Assembly (NCBI RefSeq): GCF_007860015.1
Contig: NZ_SJPS01000002.1
Coordinates: 806,898 to 870,897, forward strand
Source of the DNA: Bythopirellula polymerisocia
GTDB lineage: Bacteria > Planctomycetota > Planctomycetia > Pirellulales > Lacipirellulaceae
Length of the DNA: 64,000 bases
Direction of reading: 5' to 3'
Part shown: positions 19,101 to 27,264 of the stretch, piece by piece
Layout of the letters: each line of letters opens with the position of its first letter
How positions within the stretch are numbered: position 1 is the first letter of the stretch
Program-made: the position numbers and the translations under genes
Notes under the pieces: model-generated
Database searches by the model: none
Told to the model about the DNA's origin: nothing
What the model saw: only the letters and a program-made list of their open reading frames with translations

Positions 19101-21133
19101 TGCTGGGCGTCGCCCGGCTCGTCGACGGCAATCGCCCACGGTCGTCCGGTGTTGGCCGATTCATTGACCCACTGTACCGTGTCTCCGTGCACGTAGTTAA
19201 AGTCCGCGTCGCTGGTTTGCAGCGATGCGCCGGTGAGCTTAGAGGCGTCGCCAAGTAGCGGTTCGTAGACACCGGCCTTTTCACCTGGGTAAGTATGCAG
19301 AACGATGTGGTGGTGATATGGATCGTTGTCGTAGAAGAACTGAGCGAAGTCCTTGCGTTGCTGCGTCGTATTGGTGTTCTCTTCACCTAGGTTCCAGTTC
19401 AAAGCCAAATTGTGGCCAAAACGCGCGATCAGTTCCCGGTAATACAGTCGACGCTGGTTGCCGAGTGCACCGCCATCGAGCAGTTGGTCGTTCTCGGTTT
19501 CTTGGGTCTTGAAGTGCAGGAAGAAACCTTCTTGGTTTGCGTGCTCGAATACGATCTCCCACTGATCCAGTTTTGACACGTCCATCCTCAAGCGGTCGGC
19601 CGAGCCGTCCGAGATATACGGAAAGACGTTTTTGTCGTCTCCATTAATGTTCATAGGGAGAAACGAAAAAGCGTTGAGTCCCTCAGATGCAAGGTAGTTG
19701 ACCGCACCGATTAGCTCCGTGCCCTTGCCGTTTTGCCACGAGGGGTCGCCCGGGTTCCAATCGCCCGCGTGAGCGGAGTACGACTTGCGCCGACCTCCAT
19801 TGTCCGGTGTGTTATCAAAATCTTCATAGGCCAGGAGGTTTTCAGGGGCATCGGGACCTTGCTTCAGGAAGTAGTCTCCGTCACCTGCGAATCTGAGATA
19901 CCGCTCACCGACGTAATCTAGCCGACCTTTGCCACGTAGATCTCGGCCTGACTTGTCTGTGGCAGCGATCTCGAACGCGCCCGAGGCACCGTCGAAGAAG
20001 CCGGCGCTGGAGCCAGGATTGGCCGACGTGCTCATCGCGACATTGCTGCCAGTCCTGAAGGAAGCGGAGTATGTCCACGCGCCGATTTCGTCCGGTGCAA
20101 AGTGAACTCGCCAGACGTTGCCGGCAGTGGCGCTGGTGTTCGCAGCGTTGCCGTCCGTTGCGTAGTAGCCGGGCACGACATAGGACTTGAGACTTTCGTG
20201 ATGCGTAAAGGTCACATCGAGCCGGTAGTCCGTGAATGGATTCACCGCAGCCGTTTCGCTGGTGTTTGGGCCGGCGAAGTCGATTGATACCTTGTGCCAC
20301 TGCTTCAATTCGCCACTGACAATGCCGCCGCCAGTTTCGGGCACGACTTGGACCGTTGCCGTATTGCTGTCGGTATTCGACTGGTCGTCAGTGACGGTCA
20401 GCTGGAAACTGTAGACGCCTTCAATGAGGTTGCTTGCAGTGAGGTCTTCGTTGGTTGCTCCGCTGAGCGTAGCCGTATTTGGGCCGCTAAGTTGCGACCA
20501 TTGGTACCCCGCAATGGCGCCGTTGTCCGTGCCGGAACCATCGAGGACTACGCTGCTGCTCGGCAAAACTACGACGCGATCTAACCCAGCGTTGGCAACG
20601 GGATCGTCCGGGTTGGGATTTGTCGACGAAAGCCGCATTTGAGGAATAACGACTTCGCTTTGCCCAGGGCCTGAAAACAGGAGACGCGCATCGGCCGAAC
20701 CGCCCTCCTGGAAGTACTCCATGCGAATCGGATGCCAGCCGGCTGCAAGCGTGATGCTACCGTCGTCCCGTTCGCTGGCGTGTTGGCCCCAATTGTTGAT
20801 GATCTGCGTGTCATCGACCCAGAGACGGACGCCATCGTTGCTAAACGTGGTGAATTGCCACGAACCGGACTGCTGGGCCTCAACCCAGCCAGTCCAGCGG
20901 ATCGAATAGTTGTCGTCTGCTGTGACCTGCCCCTGCGCACCTTCTCCTAGAGCGTCGATAGGAAAGTTCACAACCGCATCGATGCGCGAGCCTCCTGGCT
21001 GAGTGAGCGCTATGGAATTGAAATACTCACCCAGCAACCCATCACCCGTGAGCATGATGCGCGGTTCAAGAGTTTCAAATCGCAGCTTATTCGTGGAGAC
21101 TGTTCGACTCTTGCCCTTCAACGATCGACTCAT
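16145..21133 (-). CDS. Giant LEPR-XLL secreted DUF5060-type glycoside hydrolase with PA14, CBM6-like and dockerin-like modules
   Basis: 1662 residues. Order of parts (rough residues): LEPR-XLL export motif (LRFETLEPRIMLTGD, 17-31); PA14 (31-165; LLGEYFNSIAL, VRLWVDDTQIINNW); PKD/REJ-like (175-268); DUF5060 (about 275-390; GELKQWHKVSIDF); TIM-barrel-like catalytic region (about 395-770); collagen-binding-2-like cap (775-865); CBM6-like (885-1035; DGEWLEYTVDV); a second VEAEHF-type binding module (1055-1235); Ig-like (1260-1330); DNRLRE-like sandwich (1345-1490); and a dockerin-like pair of calcium loops (about 1495-1545; DANGDGSVDGADLSIWQ). Conserved acids shared with the two paralogues at 56627 and 58474 are Glu585 (NLGEENT) and Glu672 (VDEPGD), candidate acid/base and nucleophile. 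Substrate unknown. The tail has a DAAMARLW motif shared with the protein at 35466. Confidence 0.8.
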   Translation of the reverse strand: MSRSLKGKSRTVSTNKLRFETLEPRIMLTGDGLLGEYFNSIALTQPGGSRIDAVVNFPIDALGEGAQGQVTADDNYSIRWTGWVEAQQSGSWQFTTFSNDGVRLWVDDTQIINNWGQHASERDDGSITLAAGWHPIRMEYFQEGGSADARLLFSGPGQSEVVIPQMRLSSTNPNPDDPVANAGLDRVVVLPSSSVVLDGSGTDNGAIAGYQWSQLSGPNTATLSGATNEDLTASNLIEGVYSFQLTVTDDQSNTDSNTATVQVVPETGGGIVSGELKQWHKVSIDFAGPNTSETAAVNPFTDYRLDVTFTHHESLKSYVVPGYYATDGNAANTSATAGNVWRVHFAPDEIGAWTYSASFRTGSNVAMSTSANPGSSAGFFDGASGAFEIAATDKSGRDLRGKGRLDYVGERYLRFAGDGDYFLKQGPDAPENLLAYEDFDNTPDNGGRRKSYSAHAGDWNPGDPSWQNGKGTELIGAVNYLASEGLNAFSFLPMNINGDDKNVFPYISDGSADRLRMDVSKLDQWEIVFEHANQEGFFLHFKTQETENDQLLDGGALGNQRRLYYRELIARFGHNLALNWNLGEENTNTTQQRKDFAQFFYDNDPYHHHIVLHTYPGEKAGVYEPLLGDASKLTGASLQTSDADFNYVHGDTVQWVNESANTGRPWAIAVDEPGDAQHALRPDNDVGNSHEDGRKNALWGTLMGGGYGNEWYFGYGHAHSDLTLEDFRSRDNWWDYTRYAMEFFYDNDIPFWEMQNDNDISSAFNDYGFYKPGEVYVGYLKNGGTTNMDLSDAAGQFEVKWFDPRNGGDLQDGSVTIATGGGSRSVGQAPNSTSQDWVVLVRKQLIVDQVPFGDAPREITDGSIIQFEDYDYGGEGKSYHDSDAVSMGDLSRGDSVDGGSASGVVGERIGWTEDGEWLEYTVDVTAGIYYATVRYASGSPTEVGSLRLLLGDGPDGDNFSEIGTFDLENTGGWANWDFLTLPGIAVSGGAGKVLRAEIIGRGFDLDQIEFTTSPPVNNPPSITIDDVSLVVDESLNVYQEQGGLVVMEMENTPSDLGLWNLEPDATNYANPTGDGYLQFTGNDPASGPPNSPLEYKFKINQPGLYYLHLRAARDTTHGQEMDKSNDAYVRVEGDYGAGPNAGNSHGDDAPLSMLMSDTKFFGGAADSFAWAWGNRLDPGGQNNKRVAVYDFKAGEEYTLVVSGRSQYFSVDRIMFRHASVGVSAAQNLGNPESPQPGAGDGMLRYQINASVTDDARLMYPPTLQWTAESGPGTVTFDDPNAEDVFATFSVDGTYLLQLTANDGEFTTKATRTIVVPFVDPPASEQAFTPIDDAMVEGTAGQNTGLIKVQTSGPTRTGYFKFNVSGLNSQNVVAASLRLTVTQDPGSGNLNLYQGTTNAWSETTVNSSNAPGQGALIDTVGGTHALGQVVEFDVSSVIDSDGTYTFVLKHGGSDDVWFSSKEGSNAPQLIVDIGGNADFVKDNVIDGADFLAWQRGVGLANARHYEGDANGDGSVDGADLSIWQNTYGNIIVAPIASFQENDLTERDDLLALQEVQSVESSVIHQLATNSPQISPSLVDAAMARLWLETGPAYPRLQDSQLAENVSVEAIDSFYSQAESIEPSEKTSNKLSFESWVDRDNETEAVATSLEEEDKLTNSKIQAN

Positions 21134-21766
21134 TCGTTAATCCCTCGAATTGTACAGGTTGCCATTCTCTGCCCCCTTGAACCCATGACCGGGTGTAGGG
21201 AACTGAGTTTCTAAGTGACACGTCGTAAATCAGGCAGAATGGACAGAAAAACGCTTAAAAAACGTTATGGTCGCCTGTTAGAATAGTGTTTCTATGGGTT
21301 CCAGGTCCTTCTATTGAGCCTATATTTTCCGGGCTCACGGATTACTGAGCTACTGCCCCCACGCGTTGTGTCTACGGACCAAGGGGCTTACGAGCAGTTT
21401 TCGCCTTTTTTTATCCTTTGTTTGTCCATTTCCTCGGTGATTGAGCGTGATATCATCGGTGGAAGCATCCGTCGGAAGGTCAGGTCTTTCAGGTGTTCGG
21501 TGGTGGTACCCGGTATTCCTCACGAACTTGTTGGTTTAAGTGGCACGCATGTGAGCTTTTTTTCGCGGCCATTTGCCAACTTGTGGGAGTTGCCTTCTTG
21601 ATCGGCAGAAACCGAGCCCCGCAGGACGCGTGACCTGTCGGGATGCTTTCCATTGTGTTGGCGCCCTGATTTGAAGTCTTAGATGATAAGAAGTAGTTTG
21701 GATTTCATGTTCTCTTCACGAAGCTAGTATTTTAATCAACATTCCATGGGCTAATAGGACTATAGG
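21134..21766. other. Divergent intergenic region
   Basis: This 633-bp stretch separates the minus-strand 1662-residue hydrolase gene from the plus-strand solute-binding protein gene, so it must contain both promoters. No RNA gene or clear operator was recognised. A 95-codon frame at 21314-21601 has no family features and a composition unlike the neighbouring genes; I do not call it. Confidence 0.4.
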
Positions 21767-22810
21767 ATGATCAAAAACAAGTGGTTTTGGGTGTCGGTAT
21801 GTTTGGCTGTTGTCTTCGCTATTTTCTACAACCGTCGTGAACTTGTTTCACAGGACACTTCGAAAGTGCCACGTATTGCATTTGTGCTGGGAGGATCCGA
21901 GCCGTTTCGCGAGCAAGTTGCCAGCGGGGCGCGAGAAGCTGCCAAGCAATACAATGCAGATATCGAATTCATCGTGCCTGAGGAAGAGGCTTCTTACCAG
22001 ACCGAGCTACTCGCACGAATTGATCCAACGGAGTTCGAAGGTGTTGCTATCAGTCCCCTGGAACCACAGGCACAGGCGCGAACCATTAGTGCCCTATCGA
22101 CCCGTACAAAAGTTGTGACCTACGATAACGAGGTCCCCGAAGCGGTGTTCCATCGCCATGTCGGTACAAACAACTATGTAGCTGGTACACTGTGCGGGCA
22201 ACTTATCAAAGAAGCCCTACCAGACGGTGGAAAAATCGCGTTGTTTGTCGGAACCAATGATCGTCTGAATGCCCAGCATCGTCGGCAAGGGCTTGTGGAC
22301 GCACTGAAAGGAACGAGAAGAACCCCCGGAGCGGATCTCGATCCCATTGACCAAACAATTGAGGCTGGTAATTTCACTATTGTCGCGACTTATATCGACA
22401 ACATGATTCCTGCAGTAGCCAAAGAGAATGCTGTCAGCGCTCTCAAAGAGCACCCCGACCTGGATGGGATGATAGGCCTCTACGGCTACAACGGACCGAT
22501 GTGCCTGGAAGTGCTCGATGAAGCAAAGAAACTAGGAGAGATTGCTGTCATTGCCTTCGATGACCAAGAACCAACGCTCGCAGGCATCGAGGCCGGGAAT
22601 ATCTTCGCTACCGTCGCGCAAAACCCCAACCAGTACGGTTACGAAGCGGTACGGGTATTAGCGGACATGTCGCGAAATAAGTACGCGGCGGGGGCGGGAC
22701 TCTATGCGGTACCAAGCACTCTTTACATCCCGTGCACGGCTGTGAAAGCGGAGAATCTCTCTGAGTACCGCAGTAAACTGGATAAACAACGGACCGAGAG
22801 CCCTGAGTAG
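21767..22810 (+). CDS. Periplasmic sugar-binding protein (RbsB-like, Peripla_BP_4)
   Basis: The 347-residue protein begins with a membrane-anchoring or uncleaved signal segment (WFWVSVCLAVVFAIFY, residues 6-21) with no lipobox. A type I periplasmic-binding fold follows: PRIAFVLGGSEPFREQVASGAREAAKQYNADIEF, then FEGVAISPLEPQA, VVTYDNEVPEAVFHRHVGTNNYVAGTLCGQLIKEALPDGGKIALFVG, and IAVIAFDDQEPTLAGIEAGNIFATVAQNP. These are the hinge and sugar-contact strands of ribose/galactose-type binding proteins. No ABC ATPase or permease gene lies nearby, so it either works with a transporter elsewhere or acts as a sensor. A weak stem-loop at 22821-22839 may end the transcript. Confidence 0.85.
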   Translation: MIKNKWFWVSVCLAVVFAIFYNRRELVSQDTSKVPRIAFVLGGSEPFREQVASGAREAAKQYNADIEFIVPEEEASYQTELLARIDPTEFEGVAISPLEPQAQARTISALSTRTKVVTYDNEVPEAVFHRHVGTNNYVAGTLCGQLIKEALPDGGKIALFVGTNDRLNAQHRRQGLVDALKGTRRTPGADLDPIDQTIEAGNFTIVATYIDNMIPAVAKENAVSALKEHPDLDGMIGLYGYNGPMCLEVLDEAKKLGEIAVIAFDDQEPTLAGIEAGNIFATVAQNPNQYGYEAVRVLADMSRNKYAAGAGLYAVPSTLYIPCTAVKAENLSEYRSKLDKQRTESPE

Positions 22811-23213
22811 ATCTAGGTCTTTGCGGTAATTCGCCGCAAGCCTCTTCAGCCAAGACGTTAGCAGGGAACGAAACTAAAATTACGAGGCGGAATATAGCTA
22901 TTTTTATCGTATTCCCGTACTTAAACGTTTCATTGTCTTTGAATTTTGCGGGGTTTTCTAGAAAGACTTGGCTTGGTTGGATTCGGTTTGCTTCTCTAAT
23001 CTTGGCATGCTGGTAGTTTGCATGGAACGGTCAATTCTTCTCATTTCAAGGGTGCTCGGGAAGTACGGTTTATTCCCAGAAAAATTCAACGAATGGCAAT
23101 ATTTCTTGTCCAATTCACTGCAATTCTGAAGTGTTGAACTGAAAGCGGGGTTTGGGCACATTGTCTCTTAGCCACTTATCCTTCTTAGGAGTCTTATCCG
23201 AGAGATAAACGAA
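22811..23213. other. Intergenic region with weak terminator-like hairpin
   Basis: TTGCGG (22821-22826) pairs with CCGCAA (22834-22839) around a 7-base loop just after the binding-protein stop; there is no long T-run, so termination is uncertain. The remaining 370 bp contain no recognisable gene and should hold the promoter of the DUF1559 gene at 23214. Confidence 0.35.
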
Positions 23214-24290
23214 ATGTCACAAATAAGCAGCAACTCTTGCGTCTCAAAGCACCCTTGGAATTACGAGAAAACGCCTTTTCAAAGACACTTGCTGTCACCT
23301 CAGATCCGATGCTATCCCCGGGAAATGATTCACAGTCGAACAAGGGCTTTTACGCTCGTTGAGCTGTTAGTCGTGATCGCCATCATTGGAGTTCTCGTGG
23401 CACTGCTACTGCCCGCTGTGCAGTCAGCCCGCGCGACTGCTCGCCGAATGCAATGTACTAACAAGCTGAAGCAGTGGGGGTTGGCGATGCATATGCATCA
23501 TGACAGCAAATTGCAGCTTCCACTGGGTTCTAGCGCTCCAGGGCCTGGCAACCAGCCCCCGCGGCAAACTTGGGTGAGATATCTGTGGCCGTATATCGAG
23601 CAGAGGACCATTGCAACTATTGACGACACAAAGGTGGCCTTCTATCTGCCTCCTGGGACCGTTCATGGAACACTAGAGGGTGCGACGGGGCAGTACGTTG
23701 ATCTCTATCGGTGCCCTGACGACGCCGAGGGTGCCGACCAGACCATTGGGAAGTATCAACGAAGACGAGGCAATTATGTCGTCAATTGGGGTAATGTGAG
23801 GTATGGTCAGACGAGGGAAAGGATTTTGGGCAAAACCGTCAGCGTCGAAGACCTCCCTCAATCGCCGTTTTCTCATATCGAGGGCAACCGCTGGCAGCCA
23901 CGGAAAACTTCGTTTGCAGACTTAGTCGACGGAACCTCCAACACCTTGATGATGTCCGAAACATTGATGGGTCAGGTTGGAACCGATAGTGATTGGCGCG
24001 GCGATATCCATAACGACAGTGGCGTCTTCCGTTTCCACACCTTAAGGACTCCCAATACCAGCGTTGCGGACGAGATTATCAACGGCTGGTTTGAAGATAC
24101 CGGCGATCCACACATGCCGGCGGTTGCCGGCGGCGCGCGCGAGCAAGTTTCTGCCGCACGAAGTCGCCACCCAGGCGGGGTCAACGTGCTTTATTGTGAC
24201 GGGTCTGTTCACTTTGTTGATGAAGGCATTTCACTCGACGTGTGGATGGCACAAGGAACCATGAATGGTGGAGAAACCATCGGTGGATAG
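23214..24290 (+). CDS. DUF1559 prepilin-like protein
   Basis: DUF1559 proteins have a type IV-pilin/pseudopilin N-terminus and a beta-rich body and are numerous in planctomycetes; their role is unknown. Here the processing motif is [20 protein letters not shown] with the hydrophobic helix, then [23 protein letters not shown] and the C-terminal [23 protein letters not shown]. The residue before Phe is Ala, not the usual Gly; Ala is tolerated by some prepilin peptidases. The 358-residue start at 23214 gives a 44-residue leader; ATG 23325 ([13 protein letters not shown]) gives a more typical short basic leader, so the true start may be 23325. The following lipoprotein gene overlaps or abuts its stop. 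Confidence 0.88.
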   Translation: MSQISSNSCVSKHPWNYEKTPFQRHLLSPQIRCYPREMIHSRTRAFTLVELLVVIAIIGVLVALLLPAVQSARATARRMQCTNKLKQWGLAMHMHHDSKLQLPLGSSAPGPGNQPPRQTWVRYLWPYIEQRTIATIDDTKVAFYLPPGTVHGTLEGATGQYVDLYRCPDDAEGADQTIGKYQRRRGNYVVNWGNVRYGQTRERILGKTVSVEDLPQSPFSHIEGNRWQPRKTSFADLVDGTSNTLMMSETLMGQVGTDSDWRGDIHNDSGVFRFHTLRTPNTSVADEIINGWFEDTGDPHMPAVAGGAREQVSAARSRHPGGVNVLYCDGSVHFVDEGISLDVWMAQGTMNGGETIGG

Positions 24291-24294
24291 TTTC

Positions 24295-24720
24295 ATGAAC
24301 TTGGCTCGCGGAGATTCGCGTATTTTCCGTTCTTTCTTGCATTGGTCAGCGACTTGTTGCGTATTGCTTTCGGGGTGTAGCGATCCGTCGACGGCGTTGG
24401 TTACCGGGTCGGTTACTGTCGACGGCGAACCGGCGCAGATTGGCGCAATCTCGTTCTTGCCTGCTGACAATCAAGGCACTCCAGTTGGCGCAAGCATTGA
24501 AGATGGCGAGTACACTGCCCAGGTTCCGTTTGGCTTGAAAAAAGTCGAAGTTCGCGTCTCGAAGGAGATGGGCAAAAAGAAGATGTACGATACGCCGGAT
24601 AGCGAAGTCAAAGTCATCAGGCGAGAGGCCCTTCCTCCAAAATACAACAGCCAGACAGAGTTGACTTTTGACGTGAAGCCAGGTGAAAACCGGCAAGACT
24701 ATCACCTAAAAACCGAGTGA
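24295..24720 (+). CDS. Small lipoprotein, DUF1559 partner
   Basis: The product (141 residues from ATG 24295) has a basic N-terminus, a hydrophobic stretch and the lipobox LLSGC, then a short beta-sandwich: TGSVTVDGEPAQIGAISFLPADNQG and ALPPKYNSQTELTFDVKPGENRQDYHL. It belongs to the same lipoprotein group as those at 15631 and 49913. An upstream in-frame ATG at 24265 would overlap the DUF1559 gene by 26 bp and lengthen the signal by 10 residues; I prefer 24295, 4 bp after the DUF1559 stop. Predicted outer-membrane or periplasmic anchoring; function unknown. Confidence 0.75.
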   Translation: MNLARGDSRIFRSFLHWSATCCVLLSGCSDPSTALVTGSVTVDGEPAQIGAISFLPADNQGTPVGASIEDGEYTAQVPFGLKKVEVRVSKEMGKKKMYDTPDSEVKVIRREALPPKYNSQTELTFDVKPGENRQDYHLKTE

Positions 24721-25170
24721 AGCAGTTAGAATCCACAAGGAAATCGCCCAAATGACGGATTTTTCACTCCAGGGGAAACCGTCGATCAGCCCCTAGAATT
24801 GTTTTATTGTCCCAGACAAGTTGTCAATAATTCGCAGGTTACCATGCTTATCCAAAGAAATCTTTGTAAACCACTGCCGCTTTATCGGGACTCACTTGGA
24901 CCGGAAAAGACGGCAAAAAGCCTTATTTTTAGATTTTAGCAATCTTTTTTAGAGAATCTCTGTCCAATTGTGGGAAGACCAGAAGTGTTATAGAAGTTGG
25001 GCGGGCAGGCCCTTGATTATTTACCTACCTTGTCTAAGTCAGGTTCATTCTCGCGACGTCATCGGCCAGGCGGAATTTTCTCCTAGGGTGACGTCAGCCA
25101 TCTTAATTTAAAGTTTCAACCCTTGTTCAACGTCCATTTTCTTGCCCTATCACCCGGAGGTAGATCAACA
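24721..25170. other. Leader region of the PEP-CTERM cassette
   Basis: About 450 bp without a gene. It ends in a strong ribosome-binding site (CGGAGG, about 25158-25163) before ATG 25171. The other cassettes have a conserved GC-rich hairpin upstream of the gene; none is visible here, so this first copy probably carries its own promoter while the downstream copies share a duplicated spacer. Confidence 0.4.
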
Positions 25171-27081
25171 ATGAGAATTCTTCACGCTTTGGCTTGTGCC
25201 AGTATCGCGCTGGCTGTCGCTAGTTCGCACGCCGCCACATCCTTTATTGATGGTGTTGGCGCCCCGACTGTTTACCATCCCTTAGTCATCGGCGACTTCG
25301 ACGACGGTGACGGTAGCTCCGGTGCACCGCTCCAGGGTTGGAGTCCGGTACGCATGGTGGGGCTTGAAGCTGCCAGCGGGGTGCTAACAAATATCAACTC
25401 AGCCGGGCTCGGGAGCAATAATGAGGGGGACTCCTACGTCCGTCTTTCTACGGGGAGCGGAAATGCTCTTCCTGGAGTTGCGGACTTTAAGGTTGGTGAA
25501 CTTCCCGGACAGTACGACATCGTTCAGTTTGACCTCAGGTTCGACGTCCTACCTCCTGAGGACCCCAATAACCCTGGTTCAGGTCTCATCGATTCGCGTC
25601 TGAAAGGACGGCACTTTTTACAGGGTGGTTCAACCCATGGAGTCGACTTTTTCAATAATGCCTATCTGCAAAACCTTAAAGATACTAACGATACCGGTTT
25701 CCACACTTACACGATCGTGCGCGACTTTAATGACGGGGCGTGGGAAGCACTCGAGAACGTTGTTCGCATCGACATGATCGACGGCGTAGGAGCTGCTGAT
25801 TCAGCTAGCACCCTAGGGACCAAGTTCTCGCTCGACAATATCATACTCGGTCGCACGACTGCGACAGAAGCATTCCCCGCGATACCCGTTTCCTTGACGA
25901 ATATCATTAAGAACGGCGACTTGTCCCAAGTCAGTAATTTGGTGACAAGCGGTATCAACGATGGAGCGGCCGATATTAATGGAGGGAATGGCCACTACGG
26001 CCCCTTCCGAGGGAGCAGCGTGGATGTCGATCACTGGACGCCCTACAACAATAACCCTAATTCCATCGTAGAAGCCGTCAACGGCACCGACGGGACAGGA
26101 TTGAATTTGCTCAATGTGGCTGGCACAACCCAGGGCTCTTGGTATCTTGACACTCACTGGTCGACTGGTGCCGAACAATTCTCACTGAACTCGGCCGGGG
26201 GATATCTCAATGGTCTCATCCAAACGGATGTTCTTAACGGTGTTACGATAGATACTAGCGCAACTTATGAATTGGCGTTCGATATTAACTTCAATACGAA
26301 TCGTCCTTCCAACCCAAACTCAAACTTCAAGGTTGCCTTGACCGTCGGGACTAACTCAACAGATCCCAACACCGCTGTGGCTGGCTCGCTCTTCGACGGG
26401 CAATTGTCAGGTATTACCCCCGGTACGCAGACCCTGTCGATTAGTGGTGCGGTTTTGAAAACCGCTCAAGATAGTGGGCAGCCAGTTAACCTTATCGTCC
26501 AGTCGCAAGCCAACACGTCAATAGTGAATTTTCCAGGCACTCCTGTGCCCGACAACCACGTTGACCCAGCGGTCTTTACACAGGTACAAGTCGACAACCT
26601 CGCGTTGGTCAAGACATTCACTATACAGACCGGCGATGTGAACAAAGATGGTTTGGTAACTCAAGCCGACGTCAATTTGGCACAACTCTACCTGGATGGA
26701 AACGGCGGTGAGACCGCGTTCAAACGTCAAACTGATCTGGCAAACGCCCCGTCGGCGCCTTTCGCGTCTGATATCCTGGCATCGCTGAATCTGACTGATT
26801 TTGACTTAGTCGCCGACAGCTTCTTCGACGCCGCGGACGTGGCGGCAATTGCCGCTCTGGTTGTTGCTGTTCCTGGTGATTTCGATAGCGATGGCGATGT
26901 CGACGGACGTGACTTCCTCGTCTGGCAACGCAACACCAGCGTAGGCAATCTCGCCGACTGGCAGGCCAACTACGGCGTAGGCCTATCAGCCGTAACCACT
27001 GCCGTGCCCGAACCAACCTCACTTGTACTGGTGGGGTTGGTACTGTCGGCAGCCACCGTTTGTGGCCGTCGTCGTGGCTAG
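25171..27081 (+). CDS. Secreted PEP-CTERM protein with dockerin-like calcium loops, paralogue 1
   Basis: 636 residues from ATG 25171, chosen because CGGAGG sits at the right distance; an upstream ATG at 25123 has no such site. A signal peptide (MRILHALACASIALAVASSHA) is followed by a repeated-family body with the conserved blocks FIDGVGAPTVYHPLVIGDFDDG, FSLDNIILGR, IIKNGDLSQVSN, INGG-GHYGPFRGSSVDVDHW and SLNSAGGYLNGLIQTDVLNGV. Two dockerin-like segments follow: GDVNKDGLVTQADV with a second loop at DFDLVADSFFDAADV, then GDFDSDGDVDGRDFLVWQR. The end is a PEP-CTERM sorting signal (VPEPTSLVLVGLVLSA, then CGRRRG), normally processed by an exosortase. Body function unknown. It is the first of three tandem paralogues. 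Confidence 0.85.
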   Translation: MRILHALACASIALAVASSHAATSFIDGVGAPTVYHPLVIGDFDDGDGSSGAPLQGWSPVRMVGLEAASGVLTNINSAGLGSNNEGDSYVRLSTGSGNALPGVADFKVGELPGQYDIVQFDLRFDVLPPEDPNNPGSGLIDSRLKGRHFLQGGSTHGVDFFNNAYLQNLKDTNDTGFHTYTIVRDFNDGAWEALENVVRIDMIDGVGAADSASTLGTKFSLDNIILGRTTATEAFPAIPVSLTNIIKNGDLSQVSNLVTSGINDGAADINGGNGHYGPFRGSSVDVDHWTPYNNNPNSIVEAVNGTDGTGLNLLNVAGTTQGSWYLDTHWSTGAEQFSLNSAGGYLNGLIQTDVLNGVTIDTSATYELAFDINFNTNRPSNPNSNFKVALTVGTNSTDPNTAVAGSLFDGQLSGITPGTQTLSISGAVLKTAQDSGQPVNLIVQSQANTSIVNFPGTPVPDNHVDPAVFTQVQVDNLALVKTFTIQTGDVNKDGLVTQADVNLAQLYLDGNGGETAFKRQTDLANAPSAPFASDILASLNLTDFDLVADSFFDAADVAAIAALVVAVPGDFDSDGDVDGRDFLVWQRNTSVGNLADWQANYGVGLSAVTTAVPEPTSLVLVGLVLSAATVCGRRRG

Positions 27082-27085
27082 TAGA

Positions 27086-27264
27086 ATGTAAAGTGTACGA
27101 CTCGCTTCGTGCTTGTCACGTGAGCAGAATGCGGGGGAGCGCTGGGGCAGCGCGTCCCCCGCGTGTTTACTGTGTTAACAGAAGTCGGGTGGGAAACCCA
27201 TTTATGGATTTCGCCGGCAAATTTAAATTCAAATTACATACCCTTATTGCTGGAGGTAAATCTA
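27086..27264 (+). repeat. Conserved cassette spacer 1 (between paralogues 1 and 2)
   Basis: This spacer of about 180 bp is repeated with few changes at 29174-29359 and 31122-31301. Shared parts in order: CGACTCGCTTCGTGCTTGTC, CACGTGAGCAGAATGC, the GC-rich hairpin, GTGTTAACAGAAGTCG-like sequence, GGAAAACCC, GCAAATTTAAATTCAAATTA and a GGAGGT ribosome-binding site. The repeat unit is therefore spacer plus gene, consistent with tandem duplication of a whole cassette. Confidence 0.75.
27131..27162. terminator. Strong hairpin, terminator or RNA-processing element, copy 1
   Basis: GCGGGGGA pairs with TCCCCCGC and, inside it, GCGCTG pairs with CAGCGC around GGG, giving a nearly perfect 14-bp GC stem. 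No T-run follows directly (GTGTTTAC), so it may be a terminator, a stabilising 3-prime end for the upstream mRNA, or a processing site that sets different levels for each cassette gene. Confidence 0.65.

Noticed and set aside
21314..21601. 95-codon frame in the divergent intergenic region
   Set aside because: No recognisable domain, no good ribosome-binding site, composition unlike neighbouring genes.
27163..27264. Extended N-termini of the PEP-CTERM genes at 27163, 29333 and 31200
   Set aside because: These codons lie in the conserved non-coding spacer. The signal peptide and a GGAGG site place the starts at 27265, 29360 and 31302.
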